Shown: positions 1 to 11,794, numbered from the stretch's first letter. The stretch is 54,599 nucleotides of DNA from Perkinsus olseni (GCA_013115135.1 JABANP010000360.1:1-54599); one strand, 5' to 3'. Made by a program: numbers and translations. The notes: a model not told the origin generated them from the letters alone.

Positions 1-624
1 ACAAATGAGCGTGTGGAGCGCAGTAAAAGAAGTCGTTGACAGGAGTGCCCAGGCTGGCTCTCTTGTCTGATCACCACTTGCGCAGTGACATACGGCCAGC
101 TTCTCCAGGAGAAGTTCTCCTTGATGCCGCCGAAGAGTCCTCACACTGATTTCCGTCTCCCCAGAGACTTCCCTCATGGAGGCACCCTTGCCTGCTAGCT
201 CATCGGCCCGTTCGTTGGCATTGATGGAACTGTGCCCCGGTACCCATCGAAGGGATACCCTACCAGGGATTTCGGACAAGGACAGATAGATCTGTCTCGC
301 CTTATCCCACCGGGCAGTGGATGCTCGGGATGACAGGATCTTGAGTACCGCCTGAGAGTCCGTGAAGATCTCCCAGGCCTCGTCACCCGCTGTCGAGACA
401 ATCCAGCGGACTGCTTCCAGAACTCCTAGGAGTTCGCAATCCGTAATAGTAGCGTAGGGGAAGAGCTTCCAGAAATTGGAGTAGACCTCTCCGCCCTCAC
501 GATAAACGACCATTGCAGCGCCAGTCTTGACGTCCTTGACCACAGAGTCATCCGTGAAAATGGCGTTCTCGGTTCGGAGAGCCTCGACTGCGTAGCTTCG
601 AAAATCGGAGGTCAGTGCTCTGAA
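1..624 (-). pseudogene. 5'-truncated non-LTR retrotransposon fragment, RNase H domain
   Basis: An open frame on the minus strand runs from a stop codon at 625-627 to the window edge, about 208 codons. It carries a full RNase HI signature in order: FTDDSVV (first Asp), DCELLGVLEAV (Glu), FTDSQAV (second Asp), then WVPGHSSINANERADELA (last Asp). The W-PGH-x-N-x-AD-LA ending is typical of the RNase H domain following reverse transcriptase in non-LTR elements. No reverse transcriptase lies upstream and there is no plausible start codon, so this is a 5'-truncated copy whose 3' end lies outside the window. All four catalytic acidic positions remain. Confidence 0.85.
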
Positions 625-638
625 TTATGTCGTCACAC

Positions 639-659
639 AAATCACTGATTCGAAATCAG
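639..659 (-). repeat. 14-bp palindromic insertion (7-1-7-6), one mismatch
   Basis: Read on the minus strand: 7-nt arm, single base, inverted arm, then six bases of the arm again. On the plus strand AAATCA precedes CTGATTC, G and AAATCAG. One of the 13 constrained positions differs. Confidence 0.6.
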
Positions 660-850
660 CCACTCTTCTCTTACCTCACCTTTTGTAAAGTAACTGCCTT
701 GTCAGTCATCCTATGAAACGTCCCATATGCCCGTATGTGCGTGTCGTTCGACGGCTGGTTCCGGATCAATTACGCTCTCACCGATGTGCTCATTCCTCGA
801 AGGTATTATGCACAGGTCAATACGAACTGACTATCGAAGCACCAGACGCA

Positions 851-871
851 GAGGATTAAATCCTCAGGATT
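851..871 (+). repeat. 14-bp palindromic insertion (7-1-7-6), perfect
   Basis: Arm GAGGATT at 851-857, centre A, inverted arm 859-865, and arm bases 2-7 repeated at 866-871. All 13 constrained positions match. Confidence 0.85.
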
Positions 872-1370
872 TTGACCAGCCTCTTGACTCTGAATGCTTC
901 CCTCGGGGGTCTACTCGTTATCAGCTTTTCGAGAACCAAAGAGGTCTGGGAATACACCGTTCTGGGCGTTTGGGGCATTCTGACACCGATATGAGTAGTG
1001 CACCCCTCTCGGTTCTCGGCGTTGGACTAGAAGCTCACACACACAGACGTACCCGTCTCCACAGTCACTTCTCCAACTTCAAGCGCGAGTGCATATGGCT
1101 CGAGTAAACCTTTAAATCGAGGATCTGCATCCTCACTCCCTTCCAGTCCTCCATGCCCACGATTTCGCAGGATGAAAGCGAGCCCCTGGTACCAACCCGG
1201 CTTTCGGGTTGCGTTGCTGTGATGCAGCGTCACGATGACGGCGTCACCTGTGTTACCGGGAGTCCCTGACTATCCTGGGCCGCTTGAGCGCTTAACGTGC
1301 TTGCGTTGAACTGTGGGCACGCATGCGTCGCTCGGGCCGAACGCACTTTAATCCATAGTTTTTATCCGAG

Positions 1371-1393
1371 CTCGGAAAAGCCGCTTTTCCGAG
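1371..1393. repeat. Perfect palindrome, 11-nt arms around one base
   Basis: Arm CTCGGAAAAGC, centre C, then the exact reverse complement. It has the one-base centre of the 14-bp insertions but longer arms and no direct repeat of the arm beside it. It may be a related variant or a separate event. Confidence 0.6.
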
Positions 1394-2039
1394 AACTTGG
1401 ACTCGGAAATCAGAGCACCTCAATCGACTCCTGGTGTGACATCTGTTACGCCGCGTCACCTATCCCGGGTCTATCTCAACTGATCCAGCACAACTTCGTC
1501 CAGTGGTGTAGCCCGAAGCTTTAACTCGTCCGTATCAGTGCGTGATGAGAATGAGGTGCAGACAGTTAACCACCCGGTCGGCGTAGGGTTGGCGACTTGA
1601 GACATGATGGCACCCTCCGCGCCCTCCCCATGCGGTGAAAGCCTAGTCAAACTTCCGCACATCTGAGCCAGATCTGACTGAGGTGCGGCACATTCGTCCA
1701 ACCTAGCTTGGGGCTATGGCGCTTGTGAACACAGTGCGTGCGAGCGTTTCCTCTCCCTCGACCCCCTTGCAGCGACCCTGCACTGCGTTGAGTTGCCGTC
1801 GAAGCTTTCATAACAACCATCCGTCGTCGTAGCCGTCGCCGCTGCGAGAGTGGGCGAGCGCCAGTTCTGTCCCGTGGTGACGTGACACAAATCTGATGGT
1901 TTTGTTCACTACCAATCGACGTTCATAGTCTTGGGAGTCTGAGCTAGTCGCCGGCATTAAATCGGCAAATCTCAATACCGCCCTAATGTTCGGCTCCTTC
2001 TCGATGAATTATTCCTGTACTTCAGCTTCCGCCACCCCG

Positions 2040-2831
2040 ATGATGAACTCCGTCCCGACTTGGCTCCTGTTCGCTCAAGCTCTGGTCATAAGTACGGCCC
2101 AAGATGTTGGCAGGCTTGCTTACGAGGAGTCTTTCTTCAATATGTATTACGATGTGAACGAGAACAAAGAAGTTAAGTTGACGGTCGAAGTCCCCAGACC
2201 TCTGCATGGTAGAGGCGACATACCTATTGGCGTCGATTTCACTTGGGGGCCTTACCCCCTACGCAAAGAGGAGGGCTTCACCTACACCATCGACTTCAAG
2301 AAATCCGGGATATCACGTGATGATTGGGACCAGTCCATCGAGACTTTCCTTCGAAACAACGGAGTACTCGAGCATGATGACACATTCAACCCGGGTGATC
2401 TGGCCACTCTTACCTACACGGGCGGGGATGAGTTTTTCGTTAACCTCGGCGACGAAGAGATCCTCTTCTTAAGAGTGGGACGTGATTTGGTGCCGGGAGA
2501 ATACGTGTACAAGGAGCCCGTGTCCCCCCGTATGAGGATAAGTTACAAGATTTTCGATAATGGAACTGGTGGTGTACTGGTCAAGTGTAGGAGGCGTAGC
2601 ACTTCCCGCTTCGCTCACATGCTTTATCGTCGCGATCGTGGTCTTCAGTACCTTCACCATGCTGTGGAGTCAGCTGGGAGAGGTACTTTGGATCAATTTC
2701 GTGACCAAGTGAGGTATGTCTGCCCAGGCAAACGTGTGCTTCCCGATGACTTCTCAAGAGTAGTCGCCGCCACTGACAAGACGATTTATGTGGAGTTGGA
2801 AGGAGGTCGTCTGGCTCTCACTAAGGTCTAA
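2040..2831 (+). CDS. Secreted-family protein, copy 1
   Basis: A 263-residue protein of unknown function, the first of a family repeated through the window. I chose the ATG-ATG at 2040/2043. The longer frame from 1986 is disrupted in copy 2, and starting at 2040 puts a signal peptide at the N-terminus (MMNSVPTWLLFAQALVISTAQ, likely cleaved after AQ). The mature part has two conserved halves: an N-terminal module with YDVNEN and a PYPLR...FTYTIDF stretch, and a C-terminal module with PGEYVYKE, VKCRRRSTSRF, AGRGTLDQF, YVCPGKRVLPDDFSRV and a terminal ELEGGRLALTKV. Two cysteines (in VKC and VCP) are conserved in copies 1, 2 and 5. There is no membrane segment after the signal. I recognise no characterised domain; secretion is inferred from the signal peptide. 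Confidence 0.85.
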   Translation: MMNSVPTWLLFAQALVISTAQDVGRLAYEESFFNMYYDVNENKEVKLTVEVPRPLHGRGDIPIGVDFTWGPYPLRKEEGFTYTIDFKKSGISRDDWDQSIETFLRNNGVLEHDDTFNPGDLATLTYTGGDEFFVNLGDEEILFLRVGRDLVPGEYVYKEPVSPRMRISYKIFDNGTGGVLVKCRRRSTSRFAHMLYRRDRGLQYLHHAVESAGRGTLDQFRDQVRYVCPGKRVLPDDFSRVVAATDKTIYVELEGGRLALTKV

Positions 2832-4032
2832 GCCCTCCGTGTCGTGACACATCCGACATTGTGTGATAGACTGTTGATAGTTGTTTACTTTTAGCCCGAG
2901 TACTATCGGCCGCTACTCCGGGCAATTTTTTAGCTTCAGGGTCACTCTTCTCTGCCAGAGACGAAGTGCCTGATAGCCCCAATATTTCCCCGTCGAATTT
3001 CTGTATGAAGCATGGACCGCGAATAGCCTCTCTGATCAGAGAGGCTGCGGGTACTGATTCATCAGGTAGACTATGAGACTATTATTAATCTGGCATCATA
3101 GGACTCCAGCTCCTCTGATAGAGTGTAGCAGGCCTTGCTTTCGATGCCTTCTATCGTTCGTGGATCGTTCACGGTTCCCGAAGGCTTTTCCGCCCTTGTG
3201 CACCGGTTGTACGCATAACGATTCATTCTCGCTCCAGTGGTTCTACTCTTGCGTTACGAAAGAGCTGCGCGTCATTGAACCAATCATGCCATACTTGTCA
3301 GCCCCCTCAGTGTTCCCAGGGCAAATTCCATCGCCACTGCAACTAGGAATGGTCTGACACACACTCAGGCACCCTAACAGGGAGGGGCGTAGTTTCGAAA
3401 CTCAGCGAAGCTTCTTCATGCTGACGACTCCAAGGCGGTGCGTAACAGAGCGATTAGGAGCTTTCAATGACAACGCCCCGGTAGAGAGTATTAGGCTGTA
3501 GCGACATGAGAGATCTCATTAGTCTACCGAACGTGTTACGGAACAGAGTATGCAGCCTCGTGTTAGTGTGCACGGCAATCCTCATGACTGCATACGTAAC
3601 GGTGTCTAAGAGCCTCGAGCCCGCATGCCTTCGTGTTGTGAACGCTGATCTGAGCAGTTCAAAGCTCGAACTTTGGGGATCTCTTGGCGTCCACGCTGGA
3701 GTCGATCTCAGACTCACGGCTTCGTTTCCTACCACTCTTCTCACTACGCTCGCGAATGATCCATACAACAATGACACTACATTTACGACAGTACTATCGA
3801 TCAACTGGGCGAGCCACGGATACGGCGTAGGATAGGTCATGGCGACTCACGGCGGACTATCGCTTGCAACACTCCCCCACCGGGATCTTCCCTGCCGCAG
3901 AGGAGACCCATCATATACTCTCCGTAACACTACAGCGGTCAGCGAGAGAAAATTAAGTGCGGCAGGCATCACAGCAGCCAGCCCGAAGCCCTAGGCAATG
4001 AAACGACAGCGATTCGAGGATGGTGGACCACA
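2832..4032. other. Intergenic region between copy 1 and aminopeptidase gene 1
   Basis: No supported gene. A perfect 22-bp even palindrome lies at about 3025-3046 (arm AGCCTCTCTGA). Open frames on both strands overlap at 3454-3840, but neither shows family features. Confidence 0.4.
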
Positions 4033-6005
4033 CTAGTCCAGTGCTCCTAATAACTGGGAAACAAGAGCAACGCCAAAGCCAGAGGCCCGACCCTCGAGGT
4101 TGGAGCACACCGCCGCCATGTCAACATGTAAAAACTTAACAGAGTCACCGCCAGCCGCCGCGATGAGGTTCTCGTAGATGAATGACCCAGCACAGGAGCA
4201 GCCGGCGCCGGGCGTGGGCTGAAAAAATAGATTTGCAGATCGTCGTGTACAAAGGGAAGGCGCTGCCGAGTCGTCTACCGCTCCGGAACTCACCTGATTC
4301 TTGAGATCGGCAATGTCACTGTGCAGTTGCGGTTTATGAACTTCTGGGCAGAACAGAACTGGGAAGACCAAGTCACCGCTCCTCCTGCCAGCCTCGAAAG
4401 CCTTCTTCTCAGTATCCGCACAATTGCTGAAAATGGCGCCATGGGACAGGCCGGTAGCCACGCCTTGTGCATAGGTCAGCGTTGCCATATCAATGATGAG
4501 CTCTGGATTGAGGTGTTTAGCAGCATACGCAACCCCATCCGCCAAGACCAGCCGCCCTTCACAATCCGTGTTGTTGATCTCCACTGTAAGGCCGGAGTAC
4601 ATCTCAATAATATCACCATGACGATAGGAGTCAGGCCCGATAGAGTTCTCAGCAAGGCAGCCGATGAAATACAGCGACTTGTTCACGATCGCCTTCGTTT
4701 CCACCAGAGCAGCGAACGCCCCGAGAAGCCCCGCCGAACCTGAGCGTGATGTGCGTCACCGCGGTCATAAGGACAAGCTGACCTCCCATGTCGGTCTTCA
4801 TTCCCATCATCCCGTCCTTCGTCTTCAAGGCCAGTCCGCCAGTATCGTACACGATACCCTTACCAACCAAGACAATCGACTTATCATCTGGCTTGGCATT
4901 GGAAGCGTTGCACGAGAGGACCACCAGCGCCGGAGGGTTCGCCGTGCCTGAACACCGCAGAGCGTGGCGGAGCGTAGGCGGTGTGCTGCTGCCCACAAGC
5001 CTTCCCAACGTTCCACAGCCCGCCGAAGCCCTGTCGTTCCAACTCTTGTCCCTTGATGATCTCCAATCCGATATCCGCTCCAAAACGATCCCGAAGACGG
5101 CCAGCGACGCCCTCGATAGCTCTGGTGTACCTTACCGAAACCGGCCTCTCCTTTGACGTCCATCCGACGGCGCGGCCACTGCGCGCCACCAGCGTGTCAC
5201 TACGTGGTAGTGTTGAGTTGATTGGTCGGCATCTCGGTCAGCAATGCTGCCATCCTGATGTTGTCGACCACCAATTCGAGCTTTCCGCGTCGTCCGAGGT
5301 GCGCCGGGCGGCCTTCCGCAGACCATACCACGACACACGACTCGGAGGAGTTCTTGGCTCTCATCGCTCGATTAGAGTTGAAATTCAACCTGTGCGCGGC
5401 TCTGCCCACCGCCATCGCCGTCACGAGTGCATCCTCGGCCGTATAGCCCAGAGCGTAGACACCAAACGGCTCATCATCCATACCAGCGAACTGTGGGAAC
5501 TTCACCAGAGCCTTGGAGACCGCATCGGGACGGGCAGAACTGTGGGAGATACGGTTCACTTCCGTCACTCTAAGCCCGTGTCTGGCCTAGGGCATTACTT
5601 ATTATTTCTCGTGGCCTCCGCGGGCACGCACACAATCACCACTTTCCTCACACCATCAGCGTCCCGAACGTATCCTACTGTCTGAGACGCCTTTGAAGAA
5701 GAGCCTGAACGGCGCAGCTACTGGAAGGGGTTTCAGACTTTACCCGTACCAGCTTCAGCTCGGACGAAGTCATTGATCTGCCGCATAACCCCCTTGGCAA
5801 CGACGCATTTCGGGTCGCTTGCAAACGCTGCGAGAGCGCGCATCTGGCCGACCACGAATATGGTGCTCGAGGACGATAAAGTCAGCGCTTCCTCCCGGTC
5901 GAGGAAGCCCAGCCGCTGACCATACTCCTTCAACAGCAGCTGGTCCACCGGGTCGTAACGTCTCAGGCGTTTGGCAGAGGACTCACCGAGGTGCTGTCTG
6001 TCCAT
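4033..6005 (-). CDS. NPEPL1: M17 leucyl aminopeptidase, NPEPL1-like, gene 1 (7 exons)
   Basis: A cytosolic-type zinc aminopeptidase of peptidase family M17; NPEPL1 is the closest form I recognise. My model is exons 6005-5750, 5704-5599, 5539-5204, 5130-4997, 4947-4783, 4739-4294 and 4218-4033. Every junction is GT-AG, introns are 45, 59, 73, 49, 43 and 75 bp, and the exons total 1,629 nt, exactly 543 codons with the stop. Active-site landmarks are VGKGIVYDTGGL (metal-binding Lys and Asp), MKTDMGG (Asp) and NTDCEGRLVLADG (Asp, Glu, Arg), so the catalytic set looks intact. CLAENSIGP and SCAGSFIYEN also match NPEPL1 proteins. The length of 542 residues is near the family norm. The gene converges with secreted copy 1 and resembles gene 2 closely. 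Confidence 0.88.
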
Positions 6006-6860
6006 TCAAGGGAAGGGATTGGAGGACTCCAGAGGAAAGCGGCTACGGTGATAGTCCCTCCCCGGGGGGGACGCCTAACTGCGGATGACCTCCGCGGTCG
6101 TGGGATTACAGAATCCGCGACGGCCGAGTCGTCCACGTGATCAGCGGGGGATCGCGAGGCCACAATCGCTCGAAGGGAACCCCCGCCCGCCTCGGTTTCT
6201 CCCTGGAAGTATCCAACGCAAGGCACACCGCGAGCACACAAACCGGTGAGAGCAAGACTCTCAAGCTTTGGTTCTATCCTCGACCTTGAGATTTACTGGG
6301 GGAAACAACAGTATGGTTGCACGAGCTATACCATCAGAACTGCCGGCAGAGATTGAGTGCGACAACCTGAGGATGTATATTACGAATGGCGAGCGCCAAG
6401 TCTGTCCCGTGGTGACGTGATGGCGAAGCTCCAAGCCTGTGGTTGCAGTCCCTGGACTTCTTTTGATCCTCTTTGGCGAGGCCTCTTAGCTGTTATGGCT
6501 TCATGACTCAGCTGTGTGTGAATCGACTCCGTTCGGCGATCCACTGTGGATAATACTGGTCCCTATGCCTTTAAGTCTGTGAGAAGTAGCCAGTATTTGG
6601 CGCGCGCTGGTGGTTCAAGCATAGCTTACGTGTGCATGCGTCATGCATAAGCGTTCACGATTTCCTTCCACAAGCCTTCTCAGGCTGTTAATTACGTAAT
6701 GATCCGATTCGACGTTCATAGTGTTGCAGATGTCTGTGCGCCATCGACTTTGCATCGGCCAATCTCAAATTGAGATTTTCAACACCGTTCCGATGTTCGG
6801 CTCCTTCTCGACGAATAATTTCTGCACTTCAGCTTCCTCCAAGGCACTCCCGCCACCCCA
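6006..6860. other. Intergenic region and leader of secreted copy 2
   Basis: No gene seen. It is the divergent space between aminopeptidase gene 1 (minus) and copy 2 (plus). The stretch from about 6710 is homologous to 1917-2039 before copy 1 but has a 14-bp palindromic insertion at 6762-6782. An additional indel just before the start codon breaks the upstream extension of the frame seen in copy 1. Confidence 0.5.
6762..6782 (+). repeat. 14-bp palindromic insertion with paralogous empty site
   Basis: Arm ATCTCAA, centre A, inverted arm, then TTTCAA (one mismatch to arm bases 2-7). The matching leader of copy 1 has the arm only once, at 1969-1975, so the difference is exactly 14 bp. Confidence 0.88.
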
Positions 6861-7667
6861 ATGATGAACTTCGTCCCGACTTGGCTCCTGTTGGCTCAAG
6901 TTCTGGTCATTAGCACGGCCCAAGATGTTGGCACCTTCCTCCATGAGACGCCCCTCTTCAAAATGTTCTATGCTGTGAACGAGGAGCATGAAGCCACATT
7001 GACCGTCGTGGTCCCCTCAGTTTTGGTAACTAGGGGTGACAAAACCTTCGAAGCTTATTTCAACCGCGGGCCTAACCCCCTACGTAAGGTCGAAGATTTC
7101 ACCTACACCGTCGACTTCGATAGTTCCGAGTCAGCCAGTGATGATTGGCACGAGGCGCTCGAGACTTTCCTTGTAAACACCGGAGTGCTCGAGTCTGACG
7201 AGACCTACTCCCCCGACGACACTCAGCCTCGGCCGCTAACCACTCTCACCTACACGAGCGGTGATGAGTTCTCCGTCAACTTCCGCGGCGAAGAGATCCT
7301 CTTCTTGAGGCTTGGACGCAACTTGGTGCCGGGTGAATACGTGTACAAGGAGTCTGTGGCCCCTTACCTCAGGATAAGTTACACTATACGTGTCGATAGG
7401 GTTGGTGGTGTACTGGTTGAGTGTAAAAGGCGTAGCACTTCCCGTTTCGGCCACATGCTCGTTCGCCGCGATCGTGGTCTTCAATACATTTACCATGTTG
7501 TGGAGTCAGCTGGGAGAGGTACTTTGGATCAATTCCTTGACCAAGTGAAGTATGTCTGCCCAGGCAAACGTGTGCTTCCCGACGACTTCTCAAGAGTGGT
7601 CGTCGCCACTGAGAAGACGATCTACGTGGAGTTCGAAGGAGGCCGCCTGGCCCTCACTAAGGTCTAA
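6861..7667 (+). CDS. Secreted-family protein, copy 2
   Basis: A 268-residue paralogue of copy 1, very similar in the last 100 residues. It starts at the ATG-ATG used for copy 1 and opens with signal peptide MMNFVPTWLLLAQVLVISTAQ. The two-module layout is kept: YAVNEEHEATL and PNPLRKVEDFTYTVDF in the first half, then EILFLRLGRNLVPGEYVYKE, VECKRRSTSRF, AGRGTLDQF, VCPGKRVLPDDF and the FEGGRLALTKV end. Function unknown. It sits between aminopeptidase genes 1 and 2, as copy 1 sits before gene 1, which suggests the pair was duplicated as a block. Confidence 0.87.
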   Translation: MMNFVPTWLLLAQVLVISTAQDVGTFLHETPLFKMFYAVNEEHEATLTVVVPSVLVTRGDKTFEAYFNRGPNPLRKVEDFTYTVDFDSSESASDDWHEALETFLVNTGVLESDETYSPDDTQPRPLTTLTYTSGDEFSVNFRGEEILFLRLGRNLVPGEYVYKESVAPYLRISYTIRVDRVGGVLVECKRRSTSRFGHMLVRRDRGLQYIYHVVESAGRGTLDQFLDQVKYVCPGKRVLPDDFSRVVVATEKTIYVEFEGGRLALTKV

Positions 7668-8963
7668 ACCCTCCACGTTGTGACATGCCCGATATCAGAC
7701 TATGTACAGTTGGTCAATTCTCCCCTGGGTACCACTTTCGCCCGACCGAGCAAATCTTCTGCTGACAGCTCAGACGGCTAATGTGTCTCCGCTGGGGGGG
7801 GACTAGGTATTAGATGGCTCATGAAGCTACATCCACTTTTTCGGCACGCCGCTGGCACGTAGTCCTTTCCTGACGTATGTCGGGTGGTGCCCCATTGTTA
7901 CACAGACTGTTGGATCATCATTAACACTGTCTCATAAAATGTCTAGCTGTTCGGGCACGGTGTAAAAGCCCGACCTAAGAGCTATATTATCCACTATTCT
8001 CCCTTTTCAAGCAAGGCTTCTTTAGCCTCCTACGCCCCTTTTCCCTCCACACGGGCTCGCGCTTTTCCAGATAGTAATCGTTCATCTTTGCGTTCAGTTA
8101 GCCGTTCAGTCAAGCCTCTCAAGGGTGCCCGAGGCCGAGGGAGAGAGACGCGTTGATGATGGTAAGAGCTTGGCCGAGATGAATACGATTGCCTAGCTGG
8201 TTTTCTTTCCAAAACCAAGGATCAATTATTGATCCGAGCTAAGCAAGCGCTGGTAGTCGGCACTGTGACGAGAGATGCAGCGGGGCGAGAAAAATACAGT
8301 CCGTAGAGAGAGTCAACATGCGACGCTGAGGCCACTGTGCCACTTGGCAGCAGCGCTTTTCAGCCGGTAAAGAGAGAACCCAACCAGCTGGAAATGAGGC
8401 CACTATGCCATGGCAGTAACAGCAGCACCTCAGGTTTGAAGAAGCATTCAGATACAAGCTCACTGCTCGTGCAGTTACGCTCGAGCGTCGTTCCCGCACA
8501 ATGTGGCATAGTTGCCACATTATGTTGCACTTCCCTGGACACCGTGTGAACCAAGTGGTAAGTACGGAATCATTTTCGAGGCGAACTTCAACCCTTACCG
8601 AATGTATCCTAATAAAGATAACCGCTCACGCCAATCGACCAGCCAGCATGGGGATCGTGAACGTTCATCGCTAACAGGAAAGCACTCGTCACCAAACCTG
8701 GAAGGTACCTGAGGACCGGTGGCATCTGCGTCCCCTCGCCTGCAGACGAACAACAACTCAACGCTTTAATCGTACCATAACTTACGAAACTCTCGACTCC
8801 GCAGAATGATAGTAACAATGAAGTCAATTGAGTTTCACGAGGAAGACGACGGCAGCAGTGCCACAGTAGTATCTTTATTCCGAGAAGGGGAGGGGCAGAA
8901 ACGTTATCGCTACTTCGACCCTCTGTAGGGCCGAGTAGCGTTGTAATTAAGTACGTATGAGGC
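7668..8963. other. Intergenic region between copy 2 and aminopeptidase gene 2
   Basis: No supported gene. An imperfect hairpin at about 8909-8940 (CGCTACT ... AGTAGCG with GC-rich inner pairs) lies just beyond the stop of aminopeptidase gene 2 and could act in 3'-end formation, but this is conjecture. Confidence 0.35.
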
Positions 8964-11366
8964 CTACTGAGGCAGGCAGTCGTTGAAGAGGCCGAGAAGC
9001 TGACTGATGAGACAGACGCCGTAGCCGGTGGCCTTGTTGTCCATAAACTCGACGGGGTAGGCCATATCGACGTGAAGGTACTTGATATCTTCTGTCTTGG
9101 CCGCCGCTGCCATCATGTTCTCATACACGAACCAACCGGCGCACGACACTTGAGCGTTTGTTCTATTCTTAACCTGCAGAAACGAGGAATAACCGCGACG
9201 GCATCAGACGAGTAGGGGAGCCTCCCTCAACAGCGAAGGACTCATCTCCACAGGAGACGAACGAAACCTATAAGCCCCCGAGAACTACACGTCCTCATTG
9301 CCATTAATCAAGCGTCGAAATATGAACCATCAGAAAAACCCGTGGCTCTGTCGTTGTTGGGCGGGCCTCAAACGGCAGCGAAAGACTCACCGTCACGACC
9401 AAAACGAACGAAACCTACGACCTCTTCAGCACTTCAAGAGCTACACGCTCGCCATGGCCATCACACAATCGGCAAAATATCAATCAAAGAAGTCCGTGAC
9501 AATGCCGTTGTTGCCAAGGCTCGAGTCGCCTCCCGTGATCTTACCGAATTCTTCAAATCAGCGACGTCGCTTTGAAGCTCGGCTCTGTGGAACTCCGGAC
9601 AGAAGATGAGGGGGTGCACCATGTCACCGATCTTCCTACCAGCTTCCACGGCAGCCTTTTCGACCTCCTCAGAGTTGGCCATGATAGCTGCGTGGAAGTG
9701 ACCAGTAGCGATGCCACTAGCGCCGGTCAGGGTGGCCATATCGATCAGGAACTCTGGGTTCAAGTGCTTGGCCGCATACGCAGCGCCATCGGCCATCACC
9801 AGCCGTCCCTCAGCGTCGGTGTTATTGATCTCGACGGTAAGACCCGAGTACATGGTGATGATGTCGTCCATGCGGAATGCGTCGGGGCCGATCGAATTCT
9901 CGGCGAGGCATCCGACGAAGTACAACGGCTTGCCGAGCTTCACGTCAGACTCGACGATCGCAGCGAAAGCGCCCAACAGGCCGGCAGAACCTGCGAAGTC
10001 ACATCGTCTGCGGGAGGTTCATCGGGTTAAGGGCAATCGGGTCGTGGGCACACAGTAAAGTGACGCGCCGTAGAGCTAGTAAACGCAGCCACAAGGAATG
10101 AATTTCGGTGGACTTGTGTGCAAACGCAGTCGAGTTGGCGTAACCCTTGTAGTACCTCCCATATCTCTCTTCATCATTGACATGCCTTCCCGACTCTTCA
10201 AGGCCAGTCCGCCAGTATCGTAGACGATACCCTTGCCAACCAAGACAATCGACTTATCATCGGGGTTGGCATTGGAAGCGTTCCACGAGAGGACCACCAG
10301 CGCCGGAGGGTTCGCCGTGCCTGAACACCGCCATTCAGCCGACATTTCCAAATATTTCCCCTTCGTACAAGCCTTCCCCACATTCCACAGTCCCCCGAAC
10401 CCCTGCTCTTCCAGCTCGTTGCCCTGGATGACATTCATCTTCACATCACGCCCCAACGCCTTCAAATCACCAACAAGACGCTCCATGAAGGATACATACC
10501 TGCCGTCGTGACGGTCAGCTTCATGCTCGCCCGAGTTTCCCCCGAACTCACGTTGTAGTGTTGAGGAAGTTGGTGGGCATATCCGTCAAAGTCGCAGACA
10601 TCCTCATTTTGTCCACTACCACACCAAGCGCTTTGCATAGCTCCTTACTGGCAGGGCCCGACTCCGCCGACCATACTCCCACAGTGATCTTCGGACTCGG
10701 CATCTCGCAAGGCGCTCCTCGCTTAGTGCTCAGGTTGAACCGGAAGGCCGCCCGGCCCACGGAAATTCCCGTGACGGCTGCGTCGCGGGCTGTGTTTCCG
10801 AGTGCGAAGACGTGGACGTCGCGACTGCCAGGAGCGGTGAAGTCGGGGAACTTCACTAAAGCCTTGGCCACAGCGTCGGGGCGAGCCGGACTGAAGAGGT
10901 AAGTCAAAACTGGGCAAGTCAAGTCCCGCTAGCTACTACTTGTTGTGCCTCGAGGCTTCAGTAGGGATATTGATGAGAACGAGTTTAACGAACTTGTCTT
11001 CACCAGTCAAATCAGTTTGCTTGATCATGGTCACTATTTGGGAGGGTCGGGAAACCGTGGCCGACGAGGCTGGAAAAAGATTCCGAGATCCAACGCCATC
11101 CCGAGAGTACTCTTATTACCGTCATCATGAACAGTAACAAAATTGCTCAGTTCTTGTTTGAGGAACTCAGGGGCCGCTGCGACAAAGGCCTTCATCGCTG
11201 CCGGCTGTCCGACGACGAAGACGCTCGAAACTGCGGCATCCTTGGGAAGGGCCACGTCGCCGGTGTAGAGAATGGCGGGCCGGTCGAGGATCATCTCCGA
11301 CACCAGATCGCTCTGACGGGCGGACTTGGCAGCCGGAGGGCAGGCCTGAGCTGGTCGCTTAGACAT
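8964..11366 (-). CDS. NPEPL1: M17 leucyl aminopeptidase, NPEPL1-like, gene 2 (7 exons)
   Basis: A second complete NPEPL1-type zinc aminopeptidase. Model exons are 11366-11120, 11069-10940, 10890-10552, 10499-10369, 10320-10156, 9990-9545 and 9173-8964. Introns are 50, 49, 52, 48, 165 and 371 bp, all GT-AG, and the exons sum to 1,668 nt (555 residues plus stop). Exons 5 and 6 (165 and 446 nt) are exactly as long as in gene 1, and all intron positions correspond, so the genes are recent duplicates whose last two introns differ in size. Catalytic motifs are VGKGIVYDTGGL, MKRDMGG and NTDAEGRLVMADG. Its VSCAGWFVYEN segment matches SCAGSFIYEN in gene 1. The start Met heads MSKRPAQ; no signal or transit peptide is obvious. 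Confidence 0.9.
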
Positions 11367-11794
11367 TCCAATGATAAGATTTACTGAGGACACAGGGACT
11401 TGGAAGAGAAGGATCGACGAGAGCTGGAGGCAAGCATGGAAGTTGGGTAGAATGACTATCAATAGAAGCTTTCCTTATACGTCGTGCTGTACAGGGTATA
11501 ATCGCCACGTCTCTCATCACGAAGGCCGCCGCCGGCTGTCTTCACGCCAATTATACGCAATGGTGGGCTTCAAAAACTCACCGGAGTGATCGTGGACCAC
11601 GTTCTAGTTCCGGAAGTGGTTCACTGAACGACCCCGAATTTGGAGGGGTTGGAGAGCATGGAATCGAGGAAGGAGGCGTTGGAAGGAGAATGTTGATGCG
11701 GGCTTATCTCACATGAACCCCACTGAACACTCAGGGACAGATTTCGCTAAGTGGCCCTTGCGACTGAGGTCATATTCGATGCAACGGCAGCTTA

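Larger units (their letters stand above)
625..2039. other. Intergenic region, no supported gene
   Basis: No convincing coding sequence. It holds two 14-bp palindromic insertions (639-659 and 851-871), a longer palindrome with 11-nt arms around one base (1371-1393), and leader sequence of secreted-family copy 1. A block at about 1857-1886 (GAGCGCCAG...GTGGTGACGTGA) recurs at about 6389-6420 before copy 2 and more loosely at about 12950 before copy 3, so it is a conserved upstream element of the family. Confidence 0.5.

Noticed and set aside
3454..3840. Overlapping open frames on both strands (about 128 and 109 codons)
   Set aside because: Each covers the other and neither has family motifs, a signal peptide or context. 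Likely chance.
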